Made by a program: the position numbers and the translations under genes. Below, piece after piece: positions 24,703 to 33,324 of a stretch of 43,843 bases of DNA; the first letter of the stretch is position 1, and each line of letters starts with the position of its first letter. The notes under the pieces are model-generated. The model had not been told where the DNA came from, ran no database searches, and was given only the letters and a program-made list of their open reading frames with translations. Source of the DNA: an uncultured Ignavibacteriota bacterium (lineage in GTDB: Bacteria > Bacteroidota > Ignavibacteria > Palsa-1295); assembly GCA_903900335.1 (NCBI GenBank), contig CAIUMP010000002.1, positions 1 through 43,843 of the forward strand, written 5' to 3'.

Positions 24703-24838
24703 GCGAGAAAAACACTAAGCAGTTGAGAACACTAGCAGATGAAGCTCCAGAGGCAAACACCTCACCAGGGGAATACGCTAGGGGGTGGATAGCTCAGAGG
24801 CTTATTCACGGCAGTCCGGGAAAATGTGACTTTACATA

Positions 24839-24934
24839 ATGTATCTTATGGACATTTACGAAATCCACATTCCGAATATCATTGGCTGGTTGGCGGCTTG
24901 CTTCTTCATGGTCTTCAGATTACTAAGGGCCTGA
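24839..24934 (+). CDS. Possible 31-residue membrane miniprotein
   Basis: A very short open frame reads MYLMDIYEIHIPNIIGWLAA.. FFMVFRLLRA, with one hydrophobic stretch and a basic end; the second ATG at 24848 would give a 28-residue form. There is no clear ribosome binding site. It lies alone in the 245-base gap between the SNase-like gene and the convergent epimerase gene. It could be chance. Confidence 0.25.
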   Translation: MYLMDIYEIHIPNIIGWLAACFFMVFRLLRA

Positions 24935-24947
24935 GCTGACTTCGGGA

Positions 24948-26063
24948 TCAGCGCTTCGTCTCGCGTAATACGTTGAGCGAGCGCATGTTCTTTTCCGCGT
25001 ATTCGAAAATATCCCCAACATCTTTCTGGCTGCGGAGCCAGTCAACGTAGGCCGTGACGCTGTCTTGCATTGTGTGCATTGGCTTCCACCCGAGCCCCTT
25101 CAGCTTTGCAGTGTCCGAGCAGGAATTGCGGGTGTCGCCGTATCGGAAGAAGCCCGGGATGCTGGGCTCGATCTCGGGACAGCCAGAGATCTCGGCTACG
25201 ATCCGATCGAACTCCCGGACAGTGTACGCCTTGCCGCCGCCAACATTTAGGACTTGACCGACGGCCTCCGGATTGTCGAGAGCGATCAAGTTGGCTCGGA
25301 CGACGTCTTGATAATTCACAAAGTCCCGATTCATCAAGCCGTCTTCATAAATGGTTGGGGCCTTCTTAAAGAAATAGTGCAGGGAGAAAATTCGGCACGC
25401 GCCCGAGTAGGCATTGTAGAATGACTGCCTTGGACCCTGGACTATCGAGTACCGCATGGCGGCGCTCGGAATGTCATATCTGCGCCCAAACGCGAGCGTC
25501 ATGTTCTCCTGCGACTGTTTGGAGAGCGCGTACTGGTTTTCGGGATGCGCGAATGTTTCGGAGGTCCAGGCCCAGTTCATGTTGCGGTTGCACTGGGGAC
25601 ATTTGTACTCCCAATCGCCTCGCTCCAATTGCTCCAGCGGCCTGGCTGAAGGTGCCTGAAGTCCATGCTCGGCACACCGATATTGCCCTTCACCTGCGAC
25701 TGCCTGCGAACTCGCAACGACGACCCGCTTTACTGGCAGTTTGTTTGAAACGATAAGCTCGTACAAGAGCGCCGTACCGACGGCATTCACGCTGAAAAAC
25801 GTGCTAAAATCTGGCAGGTAGTCCTGATATGCTGCCAGATGAAAGACGGCATCGACTCCTTCCAGAGCTTCGAGGAAGACTTTCGGGTCGCGAACGTCCC
25901 CGATTATCAGCTTTGCCTTTGGATGAAGGTAAGTCGGTATCCCCTTGAGATGAACAGGTTTAGATAGGTTATCGAGTAGGACTACGTCATCGCCGCGCTC
26001 GATCAGAGCGTCAGCGGTATGGGAGCCGATGAAACCGGCTCCTCCGGTAATAAGTACTTTCAA
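24948..26063 (-). CDS. NAD-dependent sugar epimerase/dehydratase with zinc-site insertion
   Basis: A 371-residue extended SDR. The NAD motif is GGAGFIGS (7-14), the Ser region SSQ (118-120), and the catalytic YxxxK pair is Tyr178-Lys182 (YALSK). Between the Ser and Tyr blocks there is an insertion with CxxH (C130/H133) and CxxC (C155/C158), a zinc-ribbon-like pattern. A similar insertion is found in dTDP-L-rhamnose 4-epimerase-like enzymes, so that activity is a reasonable guess but is not proven. The gene is single, downstream of the secreted protein genes at 26127 and 27041, and may supply an NDP-sugar to the polysaccharide cluster to the right. Confidence 0.85.
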   Translation of the reverse strand: MKVLITGGAGFIGSHTADALIERGDDVVLLDNLSKPVHLKGIPTYLHPKAKLIIGDVRDPKVFLEALEGVDAVFHLAAYQDYLPDFSTFFSVNAVGTALLYELIVSNKLPVKRVVVASSQAVAGEGQYRCAEHGLQAPSARPLEQLERGDWEYKCPQCNRNMNWAWTSETFAHPENQYALSKQSQENMTLAFGRRYDIPSAAMRYSIVQGPRQSFYNAYSGACRIFSLHYFFKKAPTIYEDGLMNRDFVNYQDVVRANLIALDNPEAVGQVLNVGGGKAYTVREFDRIVAEISGCPEIEPSIPGFFRYGDTRNSCSDTAKLKGLGWKPMHTMQDSVTAYVDWLRSQKDVGDIFEYAEKNMRSLNVLRETKR

Positions 26064-26126
26064 TGTATCGCTATTCTTTCATGAACTCCTGGCAATCCGT
26101 GCCTCTGTGGGCCCGCATTCGAGTTG

Positions 26127-26954
26127 CTACTTCTTGATCTCAATGGAGCGAACAGACGGCGAATGGACCCCATCCAGTATTCGAACGAAATAGGATCCGT
26201 TCGGAAATGCGCTAAGATCGAGCTGTGCATCCTTGTCAAGATCAATGTTTTGAGAGGATATCCACTTCCCTGCTGCATCGGTGACCTTTAGTGCAGCATG
26301 TCCCCGAAAGTTGCTGCCAGCAAGGGTGATGTGCCCATTTGACGGATTGGGATAGAGTTGGATCAAAGGTGCTGCGACGGCAGACTCAGCGACCGCACCG
26401 TTACCTGCCAGCACGTGGACAGTATATTGCGTCAGATTCCACATGTCGCCGTCGTTCTGGAGGTCCCCATTTGCCGCATTTCCAGCGGCGCGGAGGGTAT
26501 CGGTGGTGGCATGATCGGGGGCGGTGTATTTGAAGCTCCAGACTGCGGAATCCGTCGTTCCGAATGACTTCGGACTCGAATGGGTGAGATCGCCCGTAAA
26601 TTGGTCGTCGAGCCAGAGGCCTGATCCGGCAATTGCGGCAAGCGTGCCAGAATCGGTGCTGATGTCACATCCCGCGCTGTTCTGCGTCGTCGTCGGGTTC
26701 TTGACGCTAAGCTGGAAAGTGTAGGTCTTCCCGGCAATGATCGGCGTTGTTGGCGGAAGAAACGTGACCACTGTAGATGCGGATGGCTGCGGGGAATGGC
26801 AGGCCGGCCCACGGCAACCAATGGTGGTTCGTCCTGTTATACCCGCCTTCTGGGCTTCGGCATGGTGAACGGTGTAGGCGGCAAGGGCAAGGAAGCCAGG
26901 GATGATCCACACAGCTTTTCGCTTGAGAACGGAGAGTACCGATGGGAGCTTCAT
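26127..26954 (-). CDS. Secreted protein with haem-like C-X4-CH motif and T9SS sorting domain
   Basis: A 275-residue exported protein. The start at 26954 gives a signal region (MKLPSVLSVLKRKAVWIIPGF..) and is preferred over 27002. Just after the signal is GCRGPACHSP, a C-X4-C-H motif (C47, C52, H53), where the relatives known as choice-of-anchor V or Reeler-like proteins usually have C-X2-C-H. The central domain (PIIAGKTYTFQLSVKNPTTTQNSAGC..) resembles that anchor-V fold. The C-terminus is a type A T9SS sorting domain (LYPNPSNGHITLAG..). It probably binds a single haem or a metal at the cell surface. Confidence 0.75.
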   Translation of the reverse strand: MKLPSVLSVLKRKAVWIIPGFLALAAYTVHHAEAQKAGITGRTTIGCRGPACHSPQPSASTVVTFLPPTTPIIAGKTYTFQLSVKNPTTTQNSAGCDISTDSGTLAAIAGSGLWLDDQFTGDLTHSSPKSFGTTDSAVWSFKYTAPDHATTDTLRAAGNAANGDLQNDGDMWNLTQYTVHVLAGNGAVAESAVAAPLIQLYPNPSNGHITLAGSNFRGHAALKVTDAAGKWISSQNIDLDKDAQLDLSAFPNGSYFVRILDGVHSPSVRSIEIKK

Positions 26955-27040
26955 GAGAATTGAGTAGTTGAAAATGAAAATGTGTCTTGAACTAACGAGC
27001 AATGCATTGGCAGCGTTTCTTGGGAGTAGTTACACAGCGC

Positions 27041-28309
27041 TCAGTCATTCGGCGCGCCGCGATCGATCCACGAAATAATTTTTGAAACCGTGCAGGAATC
27101 CAGCTGTGCACAGTATTTCGGCATTTGCGGATGCGACGGAAGATGACAAATAGCCCCCGAAAGTTGACCGCTGAGCGCTACGGACTGGATCCCAGCAAAC
27201 GTGGAAAGATCCACACCCGCCGAAGTATAGACATGGGTCCCGGAATGGCAGCCCACGCAGTAATTCGCGATCTCGGGTTTGATGTAGGTCGAGAAGTGAA
27301 CGTTGGTGGTATCACAACCACTCATCCCCTGCCCGCATGTACTATTCGGCGCGCCGCCCAGGATCCACTGACCGATCTGCGCGATCTGATCTTTCCGCAA
27401 CGGATTCAATACATGCAGTACTCGGAAATACAGCGGGCTGTGGGCCGTATCACCCGGCACTACTTTTACCATCAGGCCGTCGTAGGTGGTAAAATCAATT
27501 CCGGCCGTGCGATCGACAGGATTGTGGCAGCCTGAGACACCGCAATTGCTGACGATCATGGGTTGAATGATACTCTGAAAGCATGGGGCCGCCGGAGGCT
27601 CGACGGTCAGAGAGCATTGCATCTTGACCGTAGGGTCTGCAAGTGAACTGGCTTCGACTGCTACAAAGGCATGCGGTCCAACAACCGCCATCGGTGCCGT
27701 GTAGAGACCAGTAGCGGACAGCGTCCCCGGTCCCGCCATAAGCTTCCAGGCAACATCCGTGTTTTGAGTGCCGCTCACAGCTGCCTGAAGCTGCAGCGAC
27801 TTTCCCGTTAGAATTGTCGCAGAAGAAGGTGTGATCACCAATCGGATCTGTGCCTGCGAAGTGGTGTCAATTGTCGGAAGGACTGTCACGACGCACAGTG
27901 CGTAGCGTGTCGTGTCCTCGTTGGAGCGTGCCCGGATCGTGACGAGTTCGACAGACGCTGATACGATCTTTGGAGCAGAGAAGGTTGGGTTGGATCCGGA
28001 AGCGGTGATAGCGCCGCAATCCAGATCTTCATTCGATGGATCCTGCACGATGGACCAGGTAACCGTGCTATCGTGCTTCCAATGAAGCACCTGCGCTGAA
28101 AGTGGTAAGGTTGCACCGGCTGCCAGCGTGGATGAGCGAGGGGTAATGTGGACAGTTAGCGGCTCTGCAACCACACTTGGCTGCACGGGACCATCGTTCC
28201 GGCACGCAGAAAATCCCACGGAAATAACGGCCAGCGCGCAGAACACGGCCTTACCCCAACGAGTGGCTTGGTACGTGAGCGGTCGGAATGATCTCCCGTG
28301 CTTAGGCAT
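27041..28309 (-). CDS. Lipoprotein with Ig-like and c-type cytochrome-like domains
   Basis: A 422-residue protein with a lipoprotein signal (ending FSACRN). The N-terminal half contains two beta-sandwich (Ig/BIG2-like) domains with LTVHITPRSSTLAAGATLPLSAQVL and ITPSSATILTGKSLQLQAAVSG. The C-terminal half resembles cytochrome-c-like domains of secreted proteins: C-X4-CH near residues 255-261 (CGVSGCH) and a normal CXXCH near 350 (CVGCH). Met residues downstream (for example in QMPKYC) could be axial ligands. Cytochromes outside the membrane would need the c-haem maturation system, which is not in the window. It is next to the other C-X4-CH protein. Confidence 0.75.
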   Translation of the reverse strand: MPKHGRSFRPLTYQATRWGKAVFCALAVISVGFSACRNDGPVQPSVVAEPLTVHITPRSSTLAAGATLPLSAQVLHWKHDSTVTWSIVQDPSNEDLDCGAITASGSNPTFSAPKIVSASVELVTIRARSNEDTTRYALCVVTVLPTIDTTSQAQIRLVITPSSATILTGKSLQLQAAVSGTQNTDVAWKLMAGPGTLSATGLYTAPMAVVGPHAFVAVEASSLADPTVKMQCSLTVEPPAAPCFQSIIQPMIVSNCGVSGCHNPVDRTAGIDFTTYDGLMVKVVPGDTAHSPLYFRVLHVLNPLRKDQIAQIGQWILGGAPNSTCGQGMSGCDTTNVHFSTYIKPEIANYCVGCHSGTHVYTSAGVDLSTFAGIQSVALSGQLSGAICHLPSHPQMPKYCAQLDSCTVSKIISWIDRGAPND

Positions 28310-28437
28310 GTAGTGCCGAGGTGAATATTGGAATTACGGATTAGTGGGATACGCCAATGCAAGACCGGAAGCGCCTCCAACAGTAAGGACACTCTAAGTC
28401 AACGCAACGTTACATCGAAGCGTCGAATTCCGGGCAA

Positions 28438-28998
28438 TTAGGCAAGTTCGACGTGGCCGTCATCCCGAAGCAGGTACTCCTCCCCTTCCGAACTGGCCTT
28501 GCCATTGACGAATGACAGTCGCTCACCTGTGCGCGACACCCAGCCCGCGTGACGCGCCGGGTTGCCAACGACCAACTCGAAATCACGCACAGCTTTTGTT
28601 ACTACGGCACCAGCGCCGATCATGGCATACTTCCCAATTGTTACTGGGAGGATCGTGGAGTTCGCGCCGAAGGAAGCGCCATCGTTTATCCGAGTTCGAG
28701 CAACTTCCGCGTGATAGACTTTGCTGCGGGGGCGAATATCGTTCGTGAAAGCGACGTTCGGACCAATGAAGACAGAGTTGCCGATCTCGACACCATCCCA
28801 AATACTGACGCCGTTCTTGACCGTTACGTCATTGCCAAGCGAAACGCCGGACTCGACAAACGCGTGATCGCCAATATTGCAGCCCGTCCCGATCCGCGCA
28901 CCTTTCATCACATGCGCGAAAGCCCAGACACGGGTGCCTGCGCCAATATCCTCAGACTCAACAATTGCATGCGCGTGTACGAAAACGGTAGTATCCAT
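28438..28998 (-). CDS. wbpD: WbpD/WlbB-like sugar N-acetyltransferase
   Basis: A 186-residue left-handed beta-helix acyltransferase. Hexapeptide-type repeats run through VFVHAHAIVESEDIGAG.., IGTGCNIGDHAFVESGVSLGNDVTVKNGVSIWDGVEIGNSVFIGPNVAFTNDI.., then GANSTILPVTIGKYAMIGAGAVVTKAV. The DIRPRSK segment and the C-terminal VVGNPARHAGWVSR are typical of the UDP-2-acetamido-3-amino-2,3-dideoxy-glucuronate N-acetyltransferase group. Together with the dehydrogenase (33634) and aminotransferase (36258) in this cluster it could make a 2,3-diacetamido sugar. UDP-GlcNAc 6-dehydrogenase (WbpA) and the later epimerase are not in the window. Confidence 0.83.
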   Translation of the reverse strand: MDTTVFVHAHAIVESEDIGAGTRVWAFAHVMKGARIGTGCNIGDHAFVESGVSLGNDVTVKNGVSIWDGVEIGNSVFIGPNVAFTNDIRPRSKVYHAEVARTRINDGASFGANSTILPVTIGKYAMIGAGAVVTKAVRDFELVVGNPARHAGWVSRTGERLSFVNGKASSEGEEYLLRDDGHVELA

Positions 28999-29024
28999 GA
29001 AGCCTAAACATCGGTTAATTCACT

Positions 29025-30002
29025 TTAGTCGTCGAGCGGAGATGGCTCCTGCAAGACGGACAGAATCTCCGACACGCAATTCTGAATCGAATGATGTCGT
29101 AGCGTGAGAACAAGCCCGGCCAAAACTTTCTCGGTATTCTTGTTCGGTGGGTTTTGTAGCAAGGCACACAGTTCATCGTCGGTGTTATAGGTTGTGCCGA
29201 ATTCGCGGAGATCGGATGCAGCAGCAATGTCGTTCGCGATCCAGGGCGTGCGGTTGGCCATCGCTTCCAAAAGGGCTAGGCCAAATCCCTCGTACGAAGA
29301 GTGCATGATGTACAAGTCGGCTTCGCGCATTGCGGAATAGACATCCTCTTGCGGGCTGCCGAGCAGTGTGCGCACGTACTGGGATTCCTTCGGAAGATGA
29401 TTCTCACGGTTATCGTAGCCCATCAGCACGAGCGTGGTGTCCGGGACTTTGGCGTTATTGAAGCCCGTGACCAACTCTTTCATCCGCTTGTGCGTCCAAT
29501 ATCCGCCGACGGAAAGATACATTTTAGAAGTGGTGATTCCGTACCGCTTACGAAAGCCGGTGTTACCAACGGAGTCCGGGGAAATGGCATGATGGTATTG
29601 CCGCGCCTTCGCGGATTGGTTATGCTTTTGAATATAGGCAAGATCAAAGCTGGTGCTCCAACCGAGGTACTTCACGTCGGCCAGACCGGCAAGCATCGGG
29701 GCGGAGTCCTTCGGCTCGACCAGCATGAGATAGATCGGAGACTTGATCTTCTTCGCGTTCAGCATGGCCACTTGCTGCGGCCATTCTTTGGGACCATGGA
29801 CGACGATCAGATCCCAATCGGACAAAAGCACGTAGGGGTCTGCTGTGAGACGCACGCCGTTCTGATCTCCCCGGTGATCCTTTGCCAGCGCAGTAACCTC
29901 ATGCCCCTGGCGCAGCGCTTCCTCCGCCATCCAGCGGACGAAATTCTCGGAACCGCCGGGATACGGGTAGTAACGCTGAACAACAAATAGGATGCGACTC
30001 AT
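29025..30002 (-). CDS. Glycosyltransferase family 4
   Basis: A 325-residue GT4-type enzyme starting at 30002 (MSRILFVVQRYYPYPGGSENFV), the first strand of the GT-B fold; an in-frame ATG at 30035 would add 11 residues. The donor-site motif reads YEGFGLALLEAMANRTPWIANDIAA, with the E-x7-E pair. GKT-like loops are absent, as expected. It follows the frameshifted beta-propeller gene and precedes the WbpD-like acetyltransferase by 26 bases on the same strand, so it should be part of the polysaccharide operon. The acceptor and sugar are unknown. Confidence 0.85.
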   Translation of the reverse strand: MSRILFVVQRYYPYPGGSENFVRWMAEEALRQGHEVTALAKDHRGDQNGVRLTADPYVLLSDWDLIVVHGPKEWPQQVAMLNAKKIKSPIYLMLVEPKDSAPMLAGLADVKYLGWSTSFDLAYIQKHNQSAKARQYHHAISPDSVGNTGFRKRYGITTSKMYLSVGGYWTHKRMKELVTGFNNAKVPDTTLVLMGYDNRENHLPKESQYVRTLLGSPQEDVYSAMREADLYIMHSSYEGFGLALLEAMANRTPWIANDIAAASDLREFGTTYNTDDELCALLQNPPNKNTEKVLAGLVLTLRHHSIQNCVSEILSVLQEPSPLDD

Positions 30003-30070
30003 GCTGTCTTTGGATGGTTCGCTTGCGAGAACCATCGCTCACGCCGCAACATTCCAAACACGCGCGAGAA

Positions 30071-32187
30071 CTACCTCAACACCATCATCCCCACCCGCTC
30101 CACTCCCCCATTCATCCGAACGAGGCACTCGTACATCCCATCGGGCATGGCGGCGGGCTTGCTCCACACGAAGCTATGCTCCCCTGCCTCCAGCGTACCC
30201 GAAAACAGCCGCGCGACCTCCACGCCAAGCAGGTTCACAACCGAGACCTCCGCATACCCGCCGGGGGATGAGAGGGTGATGGTTGTGGACGTGGTGAGGG
30301 GGTTGGGAAGGAGTGGAGTTCTTGCTTTGGTGAGGATTGTTCCAAAGCTACGGAGCTTTCCGCGAGTATCTCTGCTATCGGGCGAAGCCAGACGCCAAAG
30401 GTGTCAGTAGAAGCATACAGGTCGGAACCCCTCACGAAAAGAGCTAGTACATTACGGCGTGTCAAACCACTATTCGCTGTTTCCCAACTTGACCCATTGT
30501 TCGTTGAAACATAAACCCCGTTGCCGTTACTACCTAAAAAGAGATTCGTGCCACTTACGGCGAAGGCGGAGCCAGTCACTCCGGTAGAATTGGAAGTCCA
30601 ATTTGCACCATGGTCAGTAGAGCAAAAGACTGTATTGTAAGATGCAGCGAAGAGATTCTCACCCATTGCTGTCAAGGCTTGTATCGAGGACCGTAGTGTC
30701 AACGCATTATTGAAATCGTACCAGATCGAACCGGTGTCCGTCGAACGACAGATTCCTTTGCCGCTTGTACCAGCAAAAAGGGTATCGCCAAAGACCGCAA
30801 GTGTATTGATCGTAGTGCCAGTCACGGCAGTAGTTGATCCAATCCAATTATTCCCATTGTCCGACGAGGCAAACGCACCCTCTGTGCCAGTCCCAGCAAA
30901 AAGAAGTTTTCCACTCTGAGCAAAAGAACTCGGGAATCGCACCGCCGATAGCGGTTGGGACCAACTAAGACCACTGTCTGTAGAGCGCACTATTCCCGCA
31001 TAGGTAATGCCGGCATAGAGATCGGAGCCATGAACCATAAGCGTTCGCACGTCTGTGTAGGTCAGCCCAGTGTTGGCAGGAGTCCAACTGGTACCCTCAT
31101 CGGTTGTGAAGAAAACGCCCCGGTTCGAACCAACAATAAGGGTCTTACCAATCACGGCAAAGCTGTTAACAACAGTACTCGCGGTTAGACCGGAACATAC
31201 AGCCAGCCAATGAGAACCGTCGTCGGTAGTCCGGAAAATCCCCCCACTACCCGAGAAAGAAGATGCGCTTATCCCGGCAAAGAGATTCGCGCCATTCGAG
31301 GCAAATGCCGCAACTCGTCCCGTGGCGAATCCGGTGTTTACTGCATTCCAACTCGTGCCGCTGTCAGTAGAAAGAAAAACCCCGGAGTCGGTTCCTGCCA
31401 ATAGATTCGTTCCGATTGCTGTTAAGGCATAGATTGTTGTGGCAGTCAATCCAGTGCTTGCGGCACTCCAGTTGATGCCCTTGTTCGTGGAAAGATAGAC
31501 GCCGTCGCCAATCGTACCGGCAAAGAGATTCGTCCCTATTGCCGCCAGAGACCTCACCGCTGTGTTGCTTGTGAAGCCGGTATTTACCACTGTCCAGCTT
31601 TGACCTTTGTCAGTCGAACGATAGACGCTCTCAGACGCAGCGCCGGCATAAAGATCGTTACCGCTCATCAAAAGGCAATAGACACATTCAGTACCCGATA
31701 TTCCTGTGTGCGCTGGTGTCCAGGATGTGCCATTATCTGTCGAACGGAAGAAGCCATTGTTGTAAGAACCGGCAAATACGTTTGCGCCGCTCGCCGCGAG
31801 AGCGTCGACCCCTGTTTTGCTCGGCATCCCGGTGCTTGCCGCAACCCACGTCGCGCCATCATTCGTCGAGAGATAAACGCCGCCCGTCCGTGGCGTTCCA
31901 GCGAAGATATTCGTGCCGCTCACAGTGAGCGCGCTTACTACACGGGGTGTGTAACGATTGCTCGGTAAGCCTGTATCGACCGCTGTCCAGCTCGTGCCAT
32001 TATCAGTTGAGAGGAGCACGCCATCCTCAGTCCCTGCAAAAATATTTTGTCCTCTCACGGCAAGTGAATAGACGTCGTTGCCGCCCTGCCCATTGACTTG
32101 CCTCCACTGCGCCCACAAAGGGGAAGGCGCTGTCAGGAAGCACACAACAACCACCGAAAGGAAAATTCGTCTATTCACGACAATCAT
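30071..32187 (-). pseudogene. Secreted beta-propeller protein with T9SS domain, one frameshift
   Basis: The frame starts at 32187 (MIVVNRRIFLSVVVVCFLTA.., signal peptide) and runs through about 13 Asp-box repeats (for example STDNGTSW, STNDGATW, STDKGQSW) to ELHSFPTPS. Near 30305-30307 one base of a G/C run seems to be missing. The T9SS sorting domain continues in the other frame (LLPNPLTTSTTITLSS..AEVSVVNLLGVEVARLF..) to the stop at 30071-30073, whereas the unshifted frame ends at 30235 after a nonsense tail. The lesion may be real or a sequencing error. Without the sorting domain the protein should not be exported across the outer membrane. It resembles the gene at 4709. Confidence 0.8.
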
Positions 32188-32222
32188 TCGTTTGAAGAGT
32201 AGATCTCTCTCAGGTCGAACAC

Positions 32223-32304
32223 CCCACTCCCTCGTAATCCTCCCCAGAATCCTCACCACCTCCGCCCCAATCGGCCCGCCGCGAGAGGGGTTCGTTGCCG
32301 GTTT
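32223..32304 (-). repeat. Partial copy A of the wbpB 3' end
   Basis: About 80 bases match the 3' end of the dehydrogenase gene at 33634 (ACCGGCAACGAACCC.., encoding the N-E-P..GGPIGAEVVRIL..ITRE peptide) in the same orientation, with a frameshifting extra T and a missing A. It begins exactly at the stop codon of the PIN toxin gene and ends in front of the beta-propeller gene start. It has no start codon and is not a gene on its own. Confidence 0.85.
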
Positions 32305-32716
32305 AGGATTTTTCAAGGAATGGATTAATCACGGTCACTCCTTCGATTATCTGTCCATTCTGAAAATCTTCGGAATACAACACGGTGCAATTTGCCTCGG
32401 ATGCCGCTGCGAGCATAAGGCTGTCAAAGTATGGGACTTTCATTCTCTCGGCGATTTCGATTGCATGGTCGATCGTGTTCTCCTGCACTCTTATCACTTC
32501 AAACAGGTGCCTCAATTCCTGGATGATGGCCCGAATTTCACTCCACTCCATGCCGAATTTCTTGCGCAGCACGTTACATGTCTCGGACAGCACTTGCGTG
32601 CTGACAACTAACTCCTCATTAGCAACCATCAATGATCCCGCGACCTCGCGCTTCCGAGGTTCGCTAAGTGTGTAATAATAGATGACGATGTTGGTATCGA
32701 GGAATCCTCGTTTCAT
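32303..32716 (-). CDS. vapC: VapC-like PIN-domain ribonuclease toxin
   Basis: A 137-residue PIN-domain protein. The four acidic metal-binding residues are visible: Asp7 (FLDTNIVIYYY), Glu44 (LSETCNVL), Asp97 (VPYFDSLMLAAA) and Asp116 (YSEDFQNG). It should cleave RNA when free of its antitoxin. Its ATG overlaps the stop of the antitoxin gene by four bases (ATGA). Its stop directly touches the partial wbpB copy A. It appears intact, so this module may be functional. Confidence 0.87.
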   Translation of the reverse strand: MKRGFLDTNIVIYYYTLSEPRKREVAGSLMVANEELVVSTQVLSETCNVLRKKFGMEWSEIRAIIQELRHLFEVIRVQENTIDHAIEIAERMKVPYFDSLMLAAASEANCTVLYSEDFQNGQIIEGVTVINPFLEKS

Positions 32717-32931
32717 CGTTCGTTTGCTTCATCTCGATTAAATCTCCAGCCGCGGGTATCGAGCCGAGGAAGAGAAAATTGCTCAAGTGCTTCCGCAACG
32801 GTTCTTGGACGGTTGCCCGGCCTGTTGACTCCAATGTCGTCGAATGTTACACGCACACGATGTCCGACCATTTCCTGTGGCACTTCGAGGACAACCGAGG
32901 TCTTCTGGGGAATAATGACTTCTGTAAACAT
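32713..32931 (-). CDS. vapB: VapB-like antitoxin
   Basis: A 72-residue protein starting at 32931 (MFTEVIIPQKTSVVLEVPQEMVGHRVRVTFDD). The N-terminal beta-strand part may form a DNA-binding swapped fold, and the C-terminal part (RTVAEALEQFSLPRLDTRGWRFNRDEANER) could wrap the toxin. It overlaps the PIN gene by ATGA, the usual antitoxin-first order. It was not assigned to a specific antitoxin family. Its promoter should lie in 32932-33003, between this gene and wbpB copy B. Confidence 0.75.
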   Translation of the reverse strand: MFTEVIIPQKTSVVLEVPQEMVGHRVRVTFDDIGVNRPGNRPRTVAEALEQFSLPRLDTRGWRFNRDEANER

Positions 32932-33003
32932 ACTAAGGAAAGTCAAAGACGCTTATTCTCGTTCCTTTTGTAAGGAGTACACGCAGAAACCCGCCGCAGG
33001 GGA

Positions 33004-33114
33004 CTATGCTTTTGCCATCTCCCTCGAAATCATCTCCAAAATCCTCACCACCTCCGCCCCTATCGGCCCGCCGTTGAGGGGTTCATTGCCGGTTTCGATT
33101 CAGTCGTTAAGCTG
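33004..33114 (-). repeat. Partial copy B of the wbpB 3' end
   Basis: About 110 bases match the end of the dehydrogenase gene in the same orientation, at about 90% identity by eye over its last 90 bases. Differences are mostly at third codon positions (for example AAC/AAT, ATC/ATA, ATA/ATT), and the copy ends in its own TAG after MAKA. It starts directly after the DUF2283 stop codon. Because the differences are largely synonymous, it derives from a diverged functional homologue, not from a recent local duplication. Confidence 0.88.
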
Positions 33115-33324
33115 CTAATGCGCGTGTTCGAACGCAACTCTCACTTGGCTTGGATGCTGATAATGAACGTTCAGCTTCTCAAAACCTAGAACCTTACCTG
33201 TTACGCTCTTCATCACAACAATATCATCCCCTATCGCTTCCGAGAACGACTCTTCTAGTGGATCGTCAAACCAAACCGTGAGCGTCCGGCCCGTCTCATC
33301 GTAATAGACTTTTATCTGCTCCAT
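33115..33324 (-). CDS. DUF2283-family protein, probable antitoxin
   Basis: A 69-residue protein starting at 33324 (MEQIKVYYDETGRTLTVWFDDP). The KVYYDETG..TLTVWFDDP..EEVGDDI and GKVLGFEKLNV blocks match the DUF2283 family. In other genomes such genes often follow small RNase-like genes, which suggests an antitoxin role. Its start overlaps the 3' end of the frameshifted toxin gene by 13 bases. Its stop directly abuts wbpB copy B. Confidence 0.75.
   Translation of the reverse strand: MEQIKVYYDETGRTLTVWFDDPLEESFSEAIGDDIVVMKSVTGKVLGFEKLNVHYQHPSQVRVAFEHAH

Noticed and set aside
24781-24835. tRNA-like 5' end with TAGCTCAGAGG
   Set aside because: The D-stem has no GAGC partner at the right place and no anticodon or T arm follows.
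32188-32316. N-terminal extension of the beta-propeller gene to 32316
   Set aside because: The extra residues are the frameshifted remnant of the wbpB 3' end (copy A); the signal peptide starts at 32187.
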